This document shows positions 22,618 to 33,320 of a DNA stretch of 64,000 nucleotides, one piece after another (positions within the stretch are counted from its first letter, which is position 1; every line of letters begins with the position of its first letter). The notes beneath the pieces were generated by a model. The model saw nothing but the letters and a program-made list of their open reading frames with translations, did not search any database and had not been told where the DNA came from. The stretch is from contig ML679970.1 of assembly GCA_007922225.1 (NCBI GenBank), forward strand, positions 17,658,290 to 17,722,289, read 5' to 3'. This DNA is from Emydura subglobosa. Lineage: Eukaryota; Chordata; Testudines; Chelidae. The translations under genes and the position numbers were made by a program.

Positions 22618-23458
22618 ATGAGCAAAGCCAAAGAGCAAAAATTAAGATGTTTATATACCAATACAAGGAGCCTGGGTAACAACATGGAGGAACTAGAGCT
22701 ACTGGTAGAGGAAGTGAAACTAGATATTATAGGGATAACAGAAACATGGTGGAATAGTAGTCACGACTGATGTACAAGTATTGAAGGGGTATGTGCTGTT
22801 TAGGAAAGACAGATATAATGGTGGTGGAGTAGCATTGTATATCGATGAGATAGACTGTAAAGAAGTTAGAAGTGATGGAATTGATAAGACAGAGTCTCTC
22901 TGGGTAAAAATCACATTGGGGAAGAAAACTACTAGAGTTTGCCTTGGGATAGTGCTTGGGATGTGCTACAGACCACCAGGATCTTATTTGGACATGGATA
23001 GATATCTCTTTAAGGCTTTTTAATGAAGTAAGTACTACTGGGAACTGTGTGATTATGGGATACTTTAATTTCCTAGATATAGACTGGAGGACAAGTGCCA
23101 GTGGTAATAATAGGGCCCAGATTTTCCTGGATGTGATAGCTGACAGATTCCGTTACCAAATAGTTACTGAACCAACAAGAGAGGATGCCATTTTAGATTT
23201 GGTATTGGTGAGTAGTGAGGACCTCATAGAAAAACTGGTTGTAGGGGACAACCTTGGTTCGAGTGACCATGAGTTAATTCAGTTCAAACTAAATGGAAGG
23301 ATAAACAAAAATAGATCTGTGAGTAGGGTCTTTGACTTCAAAAAAACGAACTTTAAAAAATTAAGGGAATTAGTTGGGGAAATGGACTAGACTGAAGAAT
23401 TCATGAATCTGAAGGTGGAGGGGGCTTGGAATTACTTCAAGTCAAAGTTGCAGGAACT
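22618..23458 (+). pseudogene. CR1 ORF2 remnant, endonuclease part
   Basis: The ATG at 22618 (MSKAKEQKLRCLYTN) fits the CR1 ORF2 start. The exonuclease-endonuclease-phosphatase fold that nicks target DNA is recognised by IIGITETWW (catalytic Glu), the RKDRYNGGGVALYI block, MGYFNFLDIDW, and LGSSDHELI near the end. In the GDFN block the Asp is replaced by Tyr (GYFN), so nicking activity should be lost. The frame changes between about 22765 and 22781 and again near 23000, with a TGA near 22768 and a TAG at 23388-23390 where Trp is expected. The part just before the MITE (LKVEGAWNYFKSKLQEL) is still readable. Confidence 0.9.
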
Positions 23459-23466
23459 ATCTAAAG

Positions 23467-23648
23467 CAGTGGTTCTTAACCTTTCCAAACTACTGTACCC
23501 CTGAAGCCTGAGTCCCACCCCCACGGGGCTGAGGCATGTAACTTAGTTTCATGGCGCCCCTGTGGCTCCAGGCAATTGCCTTTCTTGCCACCCCCAATAC
23601 CAGCTCTGCACTTGCGACCCCTCTAAAACCCCAGGTTAAGAAACACTG
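23467..23648. mobile_element. hAT MITE nested inside CR1 ORF2
   Basis: The termini CAGTGGTTCTTAACCT and AGGTTAAGAAACACTG bound 182 bp. The 8-bp duplication ATCTAAAG lies at 23459-23466 and 23649-23656. Removing the element and one copy of the duplication rejoins the CR1 reading (KLQELSK then ACIPRKGK), which proves an insertion after CR1 integration. No coding capacity. Confidence 0.95.
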
Positions 23649-23656
23649 ATCTAAAG

Positions 23657-25095
23657 CCTGCATCCCAAGGAAGGGGAAAAAATTCATAGGCAAGAGTTTT
23701 AGACCAAGCTGGATGAGTAAGTATCTCAGACAGGTGATTAAGAGAAAGCAGCCTACAAGGAGTGGAAGATGGGAGAGATCAGCAAGGAAAGCTGCCTCTT
23801 GGAGGTCAGAACATGTAGAGATAAAGTGAGAAAGGCCAAAAGCCAGGTAGAGTTGGACCTTGCAAAGGGAATTAAAACCAATGGTAAAAGATTCTATACC
23901 TATATAAATAGAAAGAAAACAGAGAAAGAAGAGGTGGGACCACTAAGCACTGAGGGATGAGGTGGAGGTTAAGGATAATCTAGGCATGGTCGAATATCTA
24001 AACAAATACTTTGCCTCTATTTTAATTAGGCTAATGATGAGCTTGGGGATAGTGGTAGGGTGGCTAATGGGAATGAGGATATGGAGGTTGAAATTACCAC
24101 ATCCGAGATAAAAGCCAAACTCAAACAGCTTAATGGGACTAAATTGGGGTGCCGGATAATCTCCTTCCAAGAATATTAAAGGAACTAGCACATGAAATTG
24201 CAAGCCTATTGGTAAGGATTTTTAATGAATCTGTAAACCCAGGGGCTGTACCGTATGACTGGAGAATTACTAACATAGTTCCTATTTTTAAAAAAGGGGG
24301 AAAAAGTGATGTGGGTAACTATAGGCCTGTTAGTTTGACCTCAGTAGCATGCAAGGTCTTGGAAAAAATTTTGAAAGAGAATTTTGATGTCCTTAAATAC
24401 TTTAACGGTAATAGGGATAAAATACAACATAGCTTTACAAAAGGTAGATCATGCCAGACCAACCTGATCTTTTTTGAGAAGATAACAGATATTTTAGACA
24501 AAGGGAATGCAGTGGATCTAATTTACTTAGATTTCAGTAAGGCATTTGATTCGGTTCCACATGGGGAATTATTAGTTAAATTGGAAAAGATAAGATTTAT
24601 ATGAAAATTGAAAGGTGGATAAGGAACTGGTTAAAGAGGAGACTACAACAGGTCATCCTGAAAGGTGAACAGTCAGGCTGGAGGGATGTTACTCGTGGAG
24701 TTCCTCAGGGATTGATTTTGGGACTAATCTTATTTAACCTTTTTATTACTGACCTTGGCACAAAAAGTGGGAATGTCCTAATAAAGTTTGCGAATGACAC
24801 AAAGTTGGGACGTATTGCCAATACAGAGAAGGATTGGGATATCGTACAAGAAAATCTGGACAACCTTGTAAACTGGAGTAATACAAATCGGATGAAATTT
24901 AATAGTGGAAAGTGCAAGGTCATGCATTTAGGGATTAATAACGAGAATTTCTGCTATAAGCTGGGGACGCATCAGTTGGAAGTGACAGAGGAGGAGAAGG
25001 ACCTGGGTATATTGGTTGATCACAGAATGACTATGAACTGCCAATGTGATGTGGCTGTGAAAAAAGCTAATGCAGTCCTAGGATGCATCAGATGA
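23657..25095 (+). pseudogene. CR1 ORF2 remnant, reverse transcriptase part
   Basis: After the nested MITE, ORF2 continues with a basic linker (23657-23960, several frames), then the reverse transcriptase palm and fingers: VPIFKKGGKSDVGNYRPVSL (from about 24270), LDFSKAFDSVPHG (first catalytic Asp, about 24530), RGVPQGLILG, and the motif-C equivalent at 24787-24798. Motif C reads FAND where FADD is expected, so one of the metal-binding Asp residues has become Asn. Frames switch near 24600. Ser is replaced by Leu in GVPQGSILG. The domain stops after QCDVAVKKANAVLGCIR; thumb-distal sequence is missing. Confidence 0.92.
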
Positions 25096-25204
25096 GGTAT
25101 TTCCAGTAGAGATAGTGAGGGGTCTTTGGGTCTTTTGGGTGATGTCCTATCACAGGCAATCCCATCATATAATCCTTTAATATATTTATCAGAATTAACC
25201 TACT

Positions 25205-25277
25205 GCTTGAACAGCAACTTGAACCCTAGACCCTCAAATTAAGAGCCTGATGCTCTCTAACTGAGGGCTATCTGGGT
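25205..25277 (-). pseudogene. tRNA-Lys (anticodon CTT) pseudogene or tRNA-derived relic
   Basis: Read on the minus strand, the sequence follows a tRNA-Lys gene: D-arm word ATAGCCCTCAGTTAGAGAGC, anticodon arm TCAGGCTCTTAATTTGA with loop CTCTTAA (anticodon CTT at 25241-25243), variable GGTC, and a B-box-like GGTTCAAG at about 25217-25224. Acceptor and T stems do not pair well (TTCAAGC where TTCGGGC would be expected) and there is an extra base near the D-arm. It lies about 85 bp beyond the point where CR1 ends. It could be a tRNA pseudogene or the head of a tRNA-Lys SINE, but no SINE body was recognised. Confidence 0.72.
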
Positions 25278-25380
25278 TTTGATTGCCCAGCTCCTCCAAC
25301 ACATACTTCCCGCCCCTCTAGTATGAACATATTATCAGCACATTCACTCCTATAAATTGTACTCATAAAATACCTCATTG

Positions 25381-25472
25381 GGTTTGAATTTTAAAAAGAG
25401 CCTTAGTGAGTTAGGAGCTGAAATCTCAATTGGCTGCCTAGCTCCTGCATGCTCCTTTGAAAAATCCCAGCT
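25381..25472. mobile_element. Palindromic short element (GGAGTTAGGTGCCC family), copy 2
   Basis: GAGCCTTAGTGAGTTAGGAG on the left and CTAGCTCCTGCATGCTCC plus TTTGAAAAATCCC on the right are inverted and match the organisation at 17453-17556. Confidence 0.5.
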
Positions 25473-27044
25473 CTAATATCCAAGACAACTGCAAATTTAA
25501 ACTCTTCAGGCAAACAAGTCTGTAAAATGTAAGGAGTTGTGGATACTTGACCTAAGATTTCTCCTCAGCTATTGTCTTTCATTTGAAAATTGTAATAAAA
25601 ATATTAAGAAAGGACAAAGTTCATAAAGGAAATTCAGTCTTCCACACAGTAAATTTGCAAATTAATAAACAAGAACCTTTTCCTATTTAGGAACATAAAA
25701 GTAGCTATACCATACAGGGACTGATCAAATATTTTTCTTGTCCAGTGACACACACAAAGTGCTCCAGAAGAAAGTAAATATACTTTTCATGCCTGATTAA
25801 CACATGATGCAAGAAGGATTGTATTCTTCTTTCTTAAATATTGTTTACTAGCAAAAATTTCATAATCCAATCTACACGCCTCAGGAAAGGTCTCAGAAAT
25901 GTCCTGATTTTCTAAAGTTCTTTGGTTTTAAAAGAACAACCCTCAAAAATCTTAATCCAGACATTAGAAATTGTGCGTTTCATTCAGGGTTTTACAGGTA
26001 GATGAGATGTGACTAACCTCCAGCGATGGTGAGAAAAAGAGATGGTTTCTGAGAAGTCCAGTTAAATTCTGCATATAAGTGGAGCTGAGAACACCATGCA
26101 TTCTTTAAATCCATCATGTAGCCACAATACATAATATGACAGGCATTGAGCCCAAGTTACACCCAATGTACATTGTGAGATTGGAAATCGGACCAATTGG
26201 CTTTAGCATGTCATCTGATATGCAAATATACTCTTCAGATGCAATCCCTGAGAACCTACAGAGAAACCAGAACATGGAAAGTTTCCCAGAAAGGTCTCCA
26301 AAGAAACATTATCCATTCAGGTTGATTTGTCAACTTTGCAGCTGCTGCTGTTGTTGTTGTTCTAGGCAAATGGTGAGGCTCATTAATGGAAAGAGAATGA
26401 ATGGATCATCTAACAACTTTTTGTTCTTTAAAGCATTGTGCGCTGACATTCAAGCTCTCAGTGGTATTGCAATGGAAGGATAGAACACATTAGATTTGTT
26501 GTTACAAAGATTCTTTTAACAAAGATTTTGTCACTTGCACCTAAGTCCCTGTTTGTTGTTTCTTGGAACAGCACATTTAGCCTGTGTGTGTGTGAATGAG
26601 AGAGAGAGGGAGATGGCCAACACACAGGGGACTGACCCAGCCTCCAGAGTTAAAAGAATGAGCTGCTACGGTTTGAACAAAAGAGTCAAGGCTCTACAGC
26701 AGGGGATGTAACAAGTCACGTTCTGTGTGGATTGGCACAGAGGAGGTACTGTACACAGAGTCAATGGATTTCATGTGCATTTCTGTCCTAGTTTGGAAAT
26801 TAATTTATTATTGGTCAGCCAGATTTTTCTAGCATCGTTAGTTAAGCCATCTCTCCTAGAAACTAGACACCTCTGTTTATTCACACAAAGGGGCCTCCTT
26901 GTGATGATGATTTTTGTGGTATGGACTCCTCAAGGAATTTTATTTGAGACACACTCATTATAATCCTGCTGTCAGGTGCTGACACTCATCAGGTACTAAA
27001 GACCAGGGCCAGGTCAGAGCAGGTGACCTAGAAATGAATGAGAG
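25473..27044. other. Unassigned noncoding stretch
   Basis: A small (CTG)n/(TTG)n tract lies at 26341-26360 and a (TG)n/(AG)n tract at 26584-26612. The open frame at 26136-26483 runs through the CTG/TTG tract as cysteines and is not credible. Confidence 0.45.
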
Positions 27045-27049
27045 TCTCC

Positions 27050-27448
27050 ATGTGTATGTCTACACTGTACACTAAGCCTGGAATGTGATTCAGGTTTGAC
27101 CCCAAGCCACTCTTCTGTCCACACACAATACAGTCTGATTCAGATCAGGAAGTATTCAGGATCCAGGTTCTAGGACCCTGCTAGGGACATAGGTCAGAGC
27201 CTGAGTCCTCCTGTGACTCAGGTCCAAGCCCTGTTATTTTGCAGAGTGGACACAGCTCAAGCCACAGACCCAAGTCAGAAGGTCTGCGCAATGCAGTATG
27301 GATGTGTTAGCATGGCTGTGAGATGCAAGTTCAGTAACTGTAAATCAGGGTTTACAATTCAGTGTGGACATGTAAGCACAGGCTTGGAACCACAAAGTCC
27401 ACAAACCTGGGTCCCACAGACCCAGGTTTACAGTGCAGTGTAGATAAC
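27050..27448. mobile_element. Harbinger-like MITE (about 400 bp)
   Basis: The ends are TGTATGTCTACACTGTACAC and TACAGTGCAGTGTAGATAAC. Internal words CAGAGTGGACACAG and CAGTGTGGACATG repeat the terminal motif. No transposase. Confidence 0.6.
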
Positions 27449-27499
27449 CCATATCTCAGCTCCTTTATTGACTGTCAGATCTGCCATTTTTGCCCTTCA

Positions 27500-28150
27500 T
27501 TCTCATTTCAGAGAAGAGTTTTGAGATGTAATTCTGTCCGTACGTGTCCATCCAAATGGCTAAAACACTTGCCCACTTCCTTGTTAGCTGCTGTAACCTC
27601 CTCTGGCCCACCTAACATCAGGATCATTCCCCTCTGAATTGACAAAAAGCAACAGCCAAAACATTGCCCTTACCAGTTGATCAGACCACGTCCCTTTTGA
27701 ACTGTTCCACTGGCTCTCCCTTGCTCAATGTAGCAAGTTTTTTGCTCTTGCCTTCACGGTGCTACATAGCTCTAACCCAGCCTACAACCCAGATCTCATC
27801 TACTATCACATTCCCCTGTCATCCTCGTAACTTAGCTTCTGTGCCCTCTTCATTTCCTTCACTCACTCCCGTCATCTCTCCTCCTCCTGTTCTGCCCCTA
27901 CCTACGGAACTACTTCACAATCACCATCCACCAGGAACCCACCCTCTCCTCACTCAAGCCCCTTCTTCCATTACATCTGCACAAGAGACATCATAGATTA
28001 ATACATTTTTAAAAAGGATCTTTGGTGACTGCTTCCTGTGGATCTCCCAGTGTGCTGTGTCCATGGCAATAGACTAGATTTCAAACTCTCTTGACAAGAG
28101 ACATGATACCTGTACAGCACCAAGCACATGGATGGAGCTTGAGAATGAAT
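27500..28150 (+). mobile_element. Decayed non-LTR retrotransposon 3' region
   Basis: The decoded plus strand shows a weak resemblance to the segment beyond the reverse transcriptase of L2/L3/CR1-type LINEs (a CSTGSPLLN stretch where such elements read FHWLPI). It is followed by a 3' end with CTGTACAGCACCAAGCACAT near 28110. Frames are broken. The family assignment is uncertain. Confidence 0.45.
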
Positions 28151-28860
28151 AGAGTATTGTGGACTATGGCAGATACCTGTGCAATTCCATGAACGAACTC
28201 CTTTTTAAGAGCATGTTTTTCTGTCTCCTGACACAAACACAATCCCATGAGCCTAAGCCAGTAGTATGTGTTTTCCTCTCACACTGTGCAAGAATAATTA
28301 CCTTTTATCTCAGCAGTGAGAGTGTTTCGGTTTCTTCTGATTTATGGAGGAAAAGAACTCATTTGGGAGGATGAGTCAGATGTAATTGAACTCCAGGGGG
28401 GCTGTATTTCATTGCCCTTCGTTTCTTTAATGTTTGCCCTGCACTATACCTCCCAATTACTATGGCTTTGGACTTTCAGTTAATATACATTATTATCGTA
28501 TAGTGCCCTATGCCCTGTCTAACTGTCATTTAAAAATAGACCTGATTCTGTAATGCCACAACCTGACATGGAGATAAGCTATGATGGTGCTTTTAAGCTT
28601 TGTAAATAATGTCACGTGTATAATGTTTTTCATGTTGGAATATCCCAAAACACTTGACATGCTCTATATAATAAAGTGTATATATATTCATGCAAGAATT
28701 GCTTCATTCAGGACTAAAAATGGAGCCACCTCTGGGATAAAAATTCAGCATCTGTTTAACCGCATGCAGCAATACTGGGCAATAGTTTTAAACAGGAAGA
28801 CTGTTGTATGCATTTGAAACGTTAAGGAGAATTTTAGTCATATAGAATGTGTGTACCTAA
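28151..28860. other. Unassigned noncoding stretch
   Basis: No supported gene; AT-rich. Confidence 0.45.
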
Positions 28861-28863
28861 AAT

Positions 28864-29165
28864 GGAGTTGGCCAGGATGTTGAGGCTATTACTCCTTCTT
28901 CTCTTTTTGAAGTGGCATGGGAAGTGTTGTGACCTGGAGTCATAAGGACCTTAGTTTTGTATCTCATCTGAAACAGCACTTCATAGTCCTTTGTTAGGGT
29001 CTTGGTTTGGTACTGTCTCATTTATTGAACCAGCAATACCACTTCCAGCAGCACCTAGATTTGACTTGTCCATTGATGATTTCCCATCCCAGTATTGACC
29101 AGACCTTACTCTGCTTAGCTTGTGAGATCTGATCAGTAGCTGAGTCCTGCAAGGTGCTCAGCCCT
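28864..29165 (-). mobile_element. 5S-headed Deu-type SINE (SINE3, AmnSINE/5S-Sauria-like)
   Basis: On the minus strand the element starts with a 5S rRNA-derived head. The block at 29079-29133 reads as AAGCTAAGCAGAGT, GTCTGGTCAATACTGG and GATGGGAAATC, matching 5S internal control boxes (AAGCTAAGCAGGGT, CCTGGTTAGTACTTGG, GATGGGAGACC). The end of the 5S-like part, GGTGCTGCTGG, lies near 29050. It continues into a Deu-domain-like body (GTGCTGTTTCAGATGAGA, then AAGGTCC, and toward 28864 a decayed form of the shared GGCATTTC...GGCCAA-type region). It is not a functional 5S gene. Confidence 0.75.
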
Positions 29166-30710
29166 CTGGCCCTGAGCTAGAAAAAGTACCTAAGCACATT
29201 TTTAACTTCAAGCACATGAGTAATCCCACTGAAGTCAATTACTTGACCAAGGTGGTGTGGTTTGGGCTGCAACAGCCTTTTTCTAAGACCAGGGGAATTT
29301 CTCCCAGTTTCAGCTGGCTGCATTGCAGAGCTCCCACTCTGTTAGAAATTACATCAGTCGGCTGTGATTAACTCCCTCCTGTTGCTCAGAGCAAATTTTC
29401 CCATAGCAAGAAAACATGCGGTTGGAAGTTCACATTAGCATTATGACACATCCCTCATCACCTCACCTCATCCAGGGCCACTGTGCATGGAATATTTTGT
29501 ATCTCGGAAAGCAGCAAAATAAATTGGGCAGTTGTTATGATCAGGTTCCTCTGCATGTCAAAGTATTTTGATGGGGCTCTGCATCTCGCTTCTATGTACC
29601 AGCACTGCCATAAAAAAAAGGTGACATACCCCTTCTGCCTCCCACCCCTACCGTCCTCCCACGCTCCCCTTCTCTTCCATCAGAGCTATTTATCAAAGTT
29701 GCTGCCTGGCAGTGCTTAATGGCAGTGATGCTAATACATGAAAGCTCATGCACCGGTGTATTTTCTAAGCTAAAACTCCACAGACAGAAACAAGAAACTC
29801 ACCTTTTCAAATTCAGATCTGCATTCACAGAACTAAGGTTGGGTCTCTTTGCTCAGGGAAACGAAAGGACTAGAACTCAGAACTGGCCAATTCTTGGTTA
29901 TTGCCATTGGCAAAGATAATGCAAAGATACAACTTGTTCCTGCTCCCATTGAATTCCATGAGAGTTTTCCCAAGGACCTCAGTGGAAGCAAGATCATGCT
30001 CAATGTTTGGAGTGAATGTTCACAGTGCTGAGGCATTGATTCTCCATCACCCTGCATCATGGGTAGTCGTTACCCTAGTGCCAGGTGAGCGTAGGACAGC
30101 GTCATTCTGATTTAGTAGTTTTGCTTCCTACTTTGTGCTCACTTTGCACTAATGCAAACAACACAAGATACAAGGCAATGGAGAATCAGACCCCCAAGCA
30201 TTTAATGCACTGAGTACAAAATCTAGAGAGGCACATCTTCTGGTGTTATAAACTGTCAAAATGAGTGACCCATTCTGACCACCCGTGAACCAAAAAAGAG
30301 GAGAGCGTATCTTTGAAGATCAGTGCATAGGTCTAGGTGAAAGGCACTTGGTCTGGTTTATTTTGGAAAACAGGAAGAAGTCGCTGTTGTGTCAGCTTTT
30401 GAATGAGAAAATGTACAAAGATTTTAAATGGTTGTTTGTGTTGCATTCCCCTTGTTAGAGATGCCTTAAATTGTTTACACAGCTGAGCTTTCACATCGGG
30501 TTATCATCTGGGGCTTTTGCTCAGGTTTCTGTGTGAAATTTCGTTCTCTTCCCCACCTCTCCTCTCACTCACCCTCTCTATTTTAGCCTCTTCTTTGTGT
30601 GACGTTCTTCCATCATTTCGCTTATCTCACGTCACCAAAGGACTCGAGCTCAGGTAAGTTTGTTGGCTTCTGGTGGGTTTGTTCTTATGAACTGCAGCAA
30701 CATGCAGGCC
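29166..30710. other. Unassigned stretch with small palindromic fragments
   Basis: Positions 29175-29250 hold a half-palindrome (TAAGCACATTTTTAACTTC, AAGCACATGAGTAATCCCAC) of a short repeat type. No supported exon. Confidence 0.4.
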
Positions 30711-30714
30711 TGAT

Positions 30715-31130
30715 TTCCAATGAGGCGCAGTAGACATGTGCTGGGCGTGCCAGCATTCTAGGGGCACGTAAACAGTGGCAGATTGCCACGTGGGCCAATG
30801 GGGCCTGTGCCTAGGGGCCTTGACAATTTGGGAGCACCACACAAGCGCCAGAACTCTGTCCCTGCCCCTCCTTCCCAGAGCCCCCTTCCTTCTCTTCCCC
30901 CTGAGGCCCCTCCCTTGGCCAGACTGGAAGCCAGAGCCTAGGGGTGAGCATATTCCCCCACCCAGAGCTGGCTGAGCTGATCGCTCCAGCCTCTCTCCCC
31001 TCCCCCGGCTACTGTGAGTAGCTGGCCCAGCCAGCCCCTCTTTCCCCCCTTTCCCCACATGGAAAACATGAAGGTCAGCTGTACGCAGGGCGGGGCGCTG
31101 ACGATCCACGTAATGTGTAAATCCAGCCCT
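30715..31130. mobile_element. Probable DNA-transposon-derived repeat, GC-rich
   Basis: The GC-rich segment begins near GGCGCAGTAGACATGTGCTG and ends near ATGTGTAAATCCAGCCCTGG. Its words CAATGGGGCCTGTGCCTAGG and ACAATTTGGGAGC match a repeat pattern I recall from turtles. The 160-codon minus-strand open frame across it is low-complexity (Arg/Gly-rich) and not a gene. Confidence 0.4.
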
Positions 31131-33180
31131 GGCTCCATGTCTTTGGTTGGATTTCTCTGTTCCAATGGATATGCCCTGTTGGTCAGATTACACCCTGATT
31201 GGTAAGGGTAGTCATGACCAAAACTTATCGGAAGGTCTTTGTGAAGGTTCACAGACAGACATGCAGGGCTGGACAGATTAACTTGTACGATATCAAATCT
31301 CTTCTGGTCCCTCCTTTCCAAATGAGCCTGTGTCAGAATGTCAGGCTGACTCATCCTGACCGTGAGTGCATGTGGGCCTCATTCCCTCAAACTCAGGTGT
31401 GTAAAAAAGGGGCTGAGTCTTTCTGAGGCAAGAGGGAGAAATAGGAAAGTCCTGGAGGTCCTGCAGGAAACATCCCTAAAAATGACCAAATGAGGAGGGC
31501 AAAGTCTGCCACAGTTTGTCTGTAAATACAATCATTTTGTAAGACTTCGTTGCTTGACTTAACAATAAAGACAAACGGCAGGATCAGAGTGAATTGAGAC
31601 CATAACCTTTGCAGGTTCACTATTTTAAGAGCCAGGTGGAGAACCCAACCATTTACTCAGCCTAACCTATGAATAGCAGCGTTGCAGTGAATCTATTTTG
31701 GATTTTCTTGGTTGAAATCGATTGGGTCACCCTCACTGCCAGTTGCTGGGGTGAAACTGTCCAAGACCAGTGACCAGGGTTCCCCAGTGGAAGGCTCATA
31801 CCTCTGGCATCCTGCTTGTCTGCCAGAGACTGGCTTTCTGGTGAGCTTTGGAGCGGAGTGTAAAACCTCTCTGTTTGTTCAAGCCTTTGATTTAACCCAC
31901 AGATTAGTTCAGCAGCAGGGAATGGAGGGCTTTTTTTTTTTTTTTTTTTTTTTTTTACAGTCTTGAAATAATTCTGTTCTGCAGCTGGCAGTAAGCAGAA
32001 AACCTAGCACTGGCCAACAGGGAGCTAGCTCCTTGTCACACCTTCCTGCTCCCTGCATCCAAACTGGTAGGGATTTGGGTAAGGAAGTGAGGCTTTTAAC
32101 TGAAGGCTCAATCGAAAGGCTGGGTTTTAAACTGAGGAGCTGCATTCTAGAGGCTTGGCAGAAGATCAGTAGCAAACCAGCTACACCAGGAGCCCTGGAT
32201 AAGCTAGTTCAGGGTAGAAAGACTAGTTTTACGTCTGTCTGAGGAGGCCTGTGTTTTGTTTGTTTGTTTTTCCCTTCTTGCGTAAAATCCCTTGTTTTAG
32301 TTTGAAACGTGTTCTGCTAAAGCTCTCTGGCACCGTGGATCTGTGAGAGAGCTCTCTCCCTGTGCCAGACTTCTGCTGACTGGCCCTGCCATTTTATATA
32401 TTCCTTTTGTGAAAAAAAAGCTGAAAGAGTTTGACGTGGGACAGTGCACAGGTGAGCTCAGTAGTGCTGAGGACTTCTGTCAGTGAGAAGTCAGGAAGGT
32501 GTAGGCCAGGATATATTGGGAGGTACTCCGGTACCCAGCTGTCTGGCAGCAATGCCCTGCTTCTGCAGGTGGACTTCATGCTATAGTTGTGGCTCATGCA
32601 TATTTCAGTAATCTGATCTAAATCAAGGTCAACAATAAAATAACTACTTAGGAGTGGAATCACTAGGTCTTGGAAATGGGACCCAAGGTGGTATTTTCTG
32701 TTCTTGAGACTGCAGACTTTTTCCAAGATTTCCAGTCCTCAAATTAACCCTCGGGTGCAGAAAACCCCAGTTTTGCAGCAGCAATTTCATCCGCAACGAT
32801 CATGTCATTGAACCACTGGCATCTCCAAACCTTTGCACTGACTGACAAATCTCCGAAACTGCAAAAATACGAGCTGACTAACGACTCAGCTGTAGATTTT
32901 CCATTGTTGTTTACAGCTAAATTCATCTCTTTCCCCCTTCCCACTGTGTGCTGCTTAAGATGATTTTGGTGGCTTTTCTCTTCAAGTGTAACAAAACAAG
33001 GCTTAAGAATGCCTGCTGTCAAGGAAGCTAGCTGGTATTTCTTTGCTGTGCTAAATAGCCTTCTGATATGGTTGATTTATGATGAAACTGGTTTATAATC
33101 CAACTAAATAATGATGTGCTGCAATAAAAAATCCAAACGACAAGTCGTATACAAATCTTATCACTTTGAACAGCAATAGT
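31131..33180. other. Unassigned noncoding stretch
   Basis: No supported gene. It contains the T26 run listed separately and a (TTTG)n tract near 32254-32270. Confidence 0.45.
31931..31956. repeat. Poly-T (26 nt)
   Basis: An uninterrupted run of 26 T. It could be the poly-A tail of a minus-strand retrocopy extending to the right, but no parent sequence or duplication was recognised. Confidence 0.95.
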
Positions 33181-33182
33181 AT

Positions 33183-33320
33183 GACCCGTTCAGAGAATGC
33201 AGAGAAGTGGAAGCCCTCTCACTTAGGATGTTTTAAAATTAGGCTGGACAAAACACTACCAAATGTACAGGAGGGAATAACCCTTGTCCTGTGAGGTGGG
33301 GAGCAGGGATGGTTTAGCAG
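33183..33320 (+). mobile_element. CR1 3' fragment
   Basis: The words GTGGAAGCCCTCTCACTTAG, TTTTAAAATTAGGCTGGAC and ACCAAATGTACAGGAGGG follow the extreme 3' end of CR1 ORF2 in order. The fragment ends near GGAGCAGGGATGGTTTAG. Short and decayed. Confidence 0.65.

Larger units (their letters stand above)
21060..25120 (+). mobile_element. Near-complete, inactive CR1 LINE lacking its 3' end
   Basis: In order it shows a G/T-rich 5' UTR (about 21060-21268), ORF1 with a cysteine motif and SGNH hydrolase domain, a spacer, and ORF2 with apurinic-type endonuclease and reverse transcriptase. A 182-bp hAT MITE plus an 8-bp duplication sits within ORF2. CR1-like sequence stops abruptly near 25120, shortly after the decoded word AVLGCIR. 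The C-terminal end of ORF2 and the 3' UTR are absent. Most LINE copies lose the 5' side instead, so a later deletion or recombination is likely. Multiple stops and frameshifts show it is dead. Confidence 0.93.

Noticed and set aside
25205..25277. Functional tRNA-Lys gene
   Set aside because: Acceptor and T-stem pairing are disrupted and an extra base sits near the D-arm, so it is listed as a pseudogene or relic.
29047..29155. Functional 5S rRNA gene
   Set aside because: The internal control boxes are mutated, there is an insertion near the 3' end, and the body is fused to a Deu-like SINE domain.
30627..31109. 160-codon minus-strand frame
   Set aside because: It lies in GC-rich repeat-like sequence; the Arg/Gly/Pro-rich product reflects composition.
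31909..32175. Minus-strand frame with a poly-Lys run
   Set aside because: The run is a translation of the T26 homopolymer, not a protein feature.
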